From contig NZ_BKCF01000001.1 of NCBI RefSeq assembly GCF_009014635.1, positions 1,054,001-1,118,000 on the forward strand: a DNA stretch of 64,000 nt, given 5' to 3'. Shown here one piece after another: positions 62,715 through 64,000 of the stretch; the stretch's first letter is position 1, and every line of letters starts with the position of its first letter. The notes under the pieces are model-generated. The model did not search any database and was not told the origin of the DNA. It saw only the letters and a list, made by a program, of their open reading frames with translations. The DNA comes from Patiriisocius marinistellae. Lineage in GTDB: Bacteria; Bacteroidota; Bacteroidia; Flavobacteriales; Flavobacteriaceae. The position numbers and the translations under genes are program-made.

Positions 62715-64000
62715 ATGACCAAAAAACTATTTACACTAGTATGCATTATTGCTTTTTCAAGTATTGCATCAGCACAAAGTATTAAATTACGAGGTACAAT
62801 TAAGGATAGCATAGGCAATCCATTAGAACTTGCAAATGTCATTGCTACAGTCCAAGATAGCGGGGAGATTGAAAGCTACGCGATTACCAATTATGAAGGG
62901 CGCTATCAACTAGATTTACCCAAAGGGAATACATATTTACTTAGAGCAAGTTTTTTAGGGTATGAAAATGCAGAGAAGATATTAACCGTTTCAGAAGATG
63001 CAGAAAATCAAACTTACGAGTTTACATTAAACCAGCAAGCGGCAGCACTCGACGATGTGGAGTTAATCTATGAAATGCCAGTAACGGTTAAAGGAGATAC
63101 CATTATTTATAATGCAGATTCTTTTACCAATGGAGAAGAGCGTAAACTTGGAGATGTAATGAAAAAACTTCCTGGAGTTGAAATTAATGACGATGGCGAA
63201 ATACAAATTGAAGGAAAAACTGTTAATAAAGTTATGGTTGAAGGAAAAGACTTTTTTGATGGTGACTCAAAATTAGCAACTAAAAATATTCCAGCAGATG
63301 CTGTTGACAAAGTTGAGGTGTTACGCAACTATAATGAGGTGGATCAAATGCGTGGTCTTGGTAATGATCAAGATAATATTGCTATTAATATTAAATTAAA
63401 AGAGGGTAAGAAGGCATTTTGGTTTGGTGAAGTTACAGCAGGTGCAGGATTAGGGTCAGATTTCGATGATGAAAATGGACGCTATTTAGTACACCCAAAA
63501 CTCTTTTATTATAGTCCAAAATATAGTATTAATATTATAACAGATTTTAATAATATAGGCGAAGTGCCTTTTACGTTTAGAGATTACTTCAACTTTACGG
63601 GAGGTTTCAGAAACTTTAATAGAGGAGGTGGAACAAGTTTTAATATAAGAGAAAGTGATCTTGGTTTTACTACAACACAAAACAATAGGGCTAATGAAAT
63701 AGAAGCAAAATTCATTGCGGCAAATTTCAGCTATGCTTTAAACCCAAAATTAGACTTTAGTGGTTTCGCAATTTTATCAGATAATAAAACAAACATTGTT
63801 AATAATTCGATTACGGAATATATAGTTTCTGGCGCGACAGAAAATACAAATAACGTGAGCGATACACGTAATCAATTAGGAATGGTAAAATTTAGCACCA
63901 AGTATAAACCTAATGCAAGTTTTCAATTAGATTATGATGTGTTAGCAAAAACCTCAAAACAAACCGAAGACGCAAACACGTTATCAATAGTGGGAGGAAA
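62715..64000 (+). CDS. TonB-receptor-like outer-membrane protein (partial)
   Basis: The frame is open to the right edge: 428 residues are visible. Signal peptide (to SIASAQ), a carboxypeptidase-like regulatory domain (about 22-100, GTIKDSIGNPLELANVIATV), then a plug-like part: GDVMKKLPGVEINDDGEIQI and VEGKDFFDGDSKLATKNIPA. Barrel strands begin near residue 250 (GEVTAGAGLGSDFDDENGRY). It belongs to the outer-membrane beta-barrel family OMP_b-brl_3 rather than classical SusC. It is the last gene of the GLPGLI operon and should be its outer-membrane partner. Confidence 0.87.
   Translation, partial: MTKKLFTLVCIIAFSSIASAQSIKLRGTIKDSIGNPLELANVIATVQDSGEIESYAITNYEGRYQLDLPKGNTYLLRASFLGYENAEKILTVSEDAENQTYEFTLNQQAAALDDVELIYEMPVTVKGDTIIYNADSFTNGEERKLGDVMKKLPGVEINDDGEIQIEGKTVNKVMVEGKDFFDGDSKLATKNIPADAVDKVEVLRNYNEVDQMRGLGNDQDNIAINIKLKEGKKAFWFGEVTAGAGLGSDFDDENGRYLVHPKLFYYSPKYSINIITDFNNIGEVPFTFRDYFNFTGGFRNFNRGGGTSFNIRESDLGFTTTQNNRANEIEAKFIAANFSYALNPKLDFSGFAILSDNKTNIVNNSITEYIVSGATENTNNVSDTRNQLGMVKFSTKYKPNASFQLDYDVLAKTSKQTEDANTLSIVGG

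Overview
The window is chromosomal DNA from a flavobacterium (phylum Bacteroidota), probably a marine or environmental Flavobacteriaceae. It carries gldM/gldN of the gliding/type IX secretion machinery, several flavobacterial families (GLPGLI, DUF5686, HYC_CC_PP, TonB-like energy transducers), Bacteroidetes-type promoters (TTG-N19-TAnnTTTG), no Shine-Dalgarno sequences, and AT-rich DNA. I cannot name a genus safely.

Layout. 1-12.6 kb is core: the end of gldM, gldN, an FAD oxidoreductase, a DUF983 protein, an ABC-F ATPase, a complete RND efflux operon (adaptor, pump, TolC), a small CPXCG protein, a STAS-like protein and an AsmA-like protein. At 12.78 kb lies an initiator tRNA-Met gene. A 43-bp copy of its 3' part recurs at 32.97 kb. 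The roughly 20.2 kb between the copies is an integrative island: a tyrosine recombinase next to the tRNA, a frameshifted small gene, an iteron-like repeat region with a YedK/SRAP gene remnant, then a nearly unbroken minus-strand block for copper/silver resistance. That block holds a CusB-like adaptor, DUF305, DUF2911, a CopA P1B-ATPase, an NTF2-like protein, a two-TM channel, a small Cys-containing membrane protein, a haem-binding protein, a DUF3347 lipoprotein, a four-helix Cys-rich copper-storage protein, a multicopper oxidase fused to a CopB-like barrel, an HMA-AraC regulator, CusC, CusA and a HYC_CC_PP protein. No relaxase or conjugation gene is visible.

33.0-64 kb is core again: a HAD phosphatase, a TrmL-like methyltransferase, malate:quinone oxidoreductase, DUF427 with EgtD and EgtB (ergothioneine), two TonB-like proteins, thymidylate synthase, a CNT nucleoside transporter with an odd N-terminus, bifunctional nuclease, EtfA/EtfB, pyruvate dehydrogenase E1 beta, a DUF5686 protein, soluble and membrane pyrophosphatases, an App1-like phosphatase, polyphosphate kinase and a deoxynucleoside kinase. 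Last come a two-component system and, divergent from it, three tandem GLPGLI genes and a TonB-receptor-like protein that runs off the end.

How the genes work together. The island forms a coherent copper defence: cytosolic export (CopA), trans-envelope efflux (CusCBA), periplasmic oxidation and outer-membrane handling (MCO-CopB fusion), sequestration (Cys-rich bundle, DUF3347, heavy-metal-binding motifs) and a fused metal-sensing regulator. The most notable non-gene signals are paired integrase arm-type repeats at both island ends; a 16-bp palindrome found as exact copies only in the island, against a 9-mer found only in the core; a covarying hairpin placed 5-6 nt before the start codons of etfB, pdhB and ppk1; and three GTTAAC boxes at exactly 10-bp spacing upstream of the GLPGLI operon.
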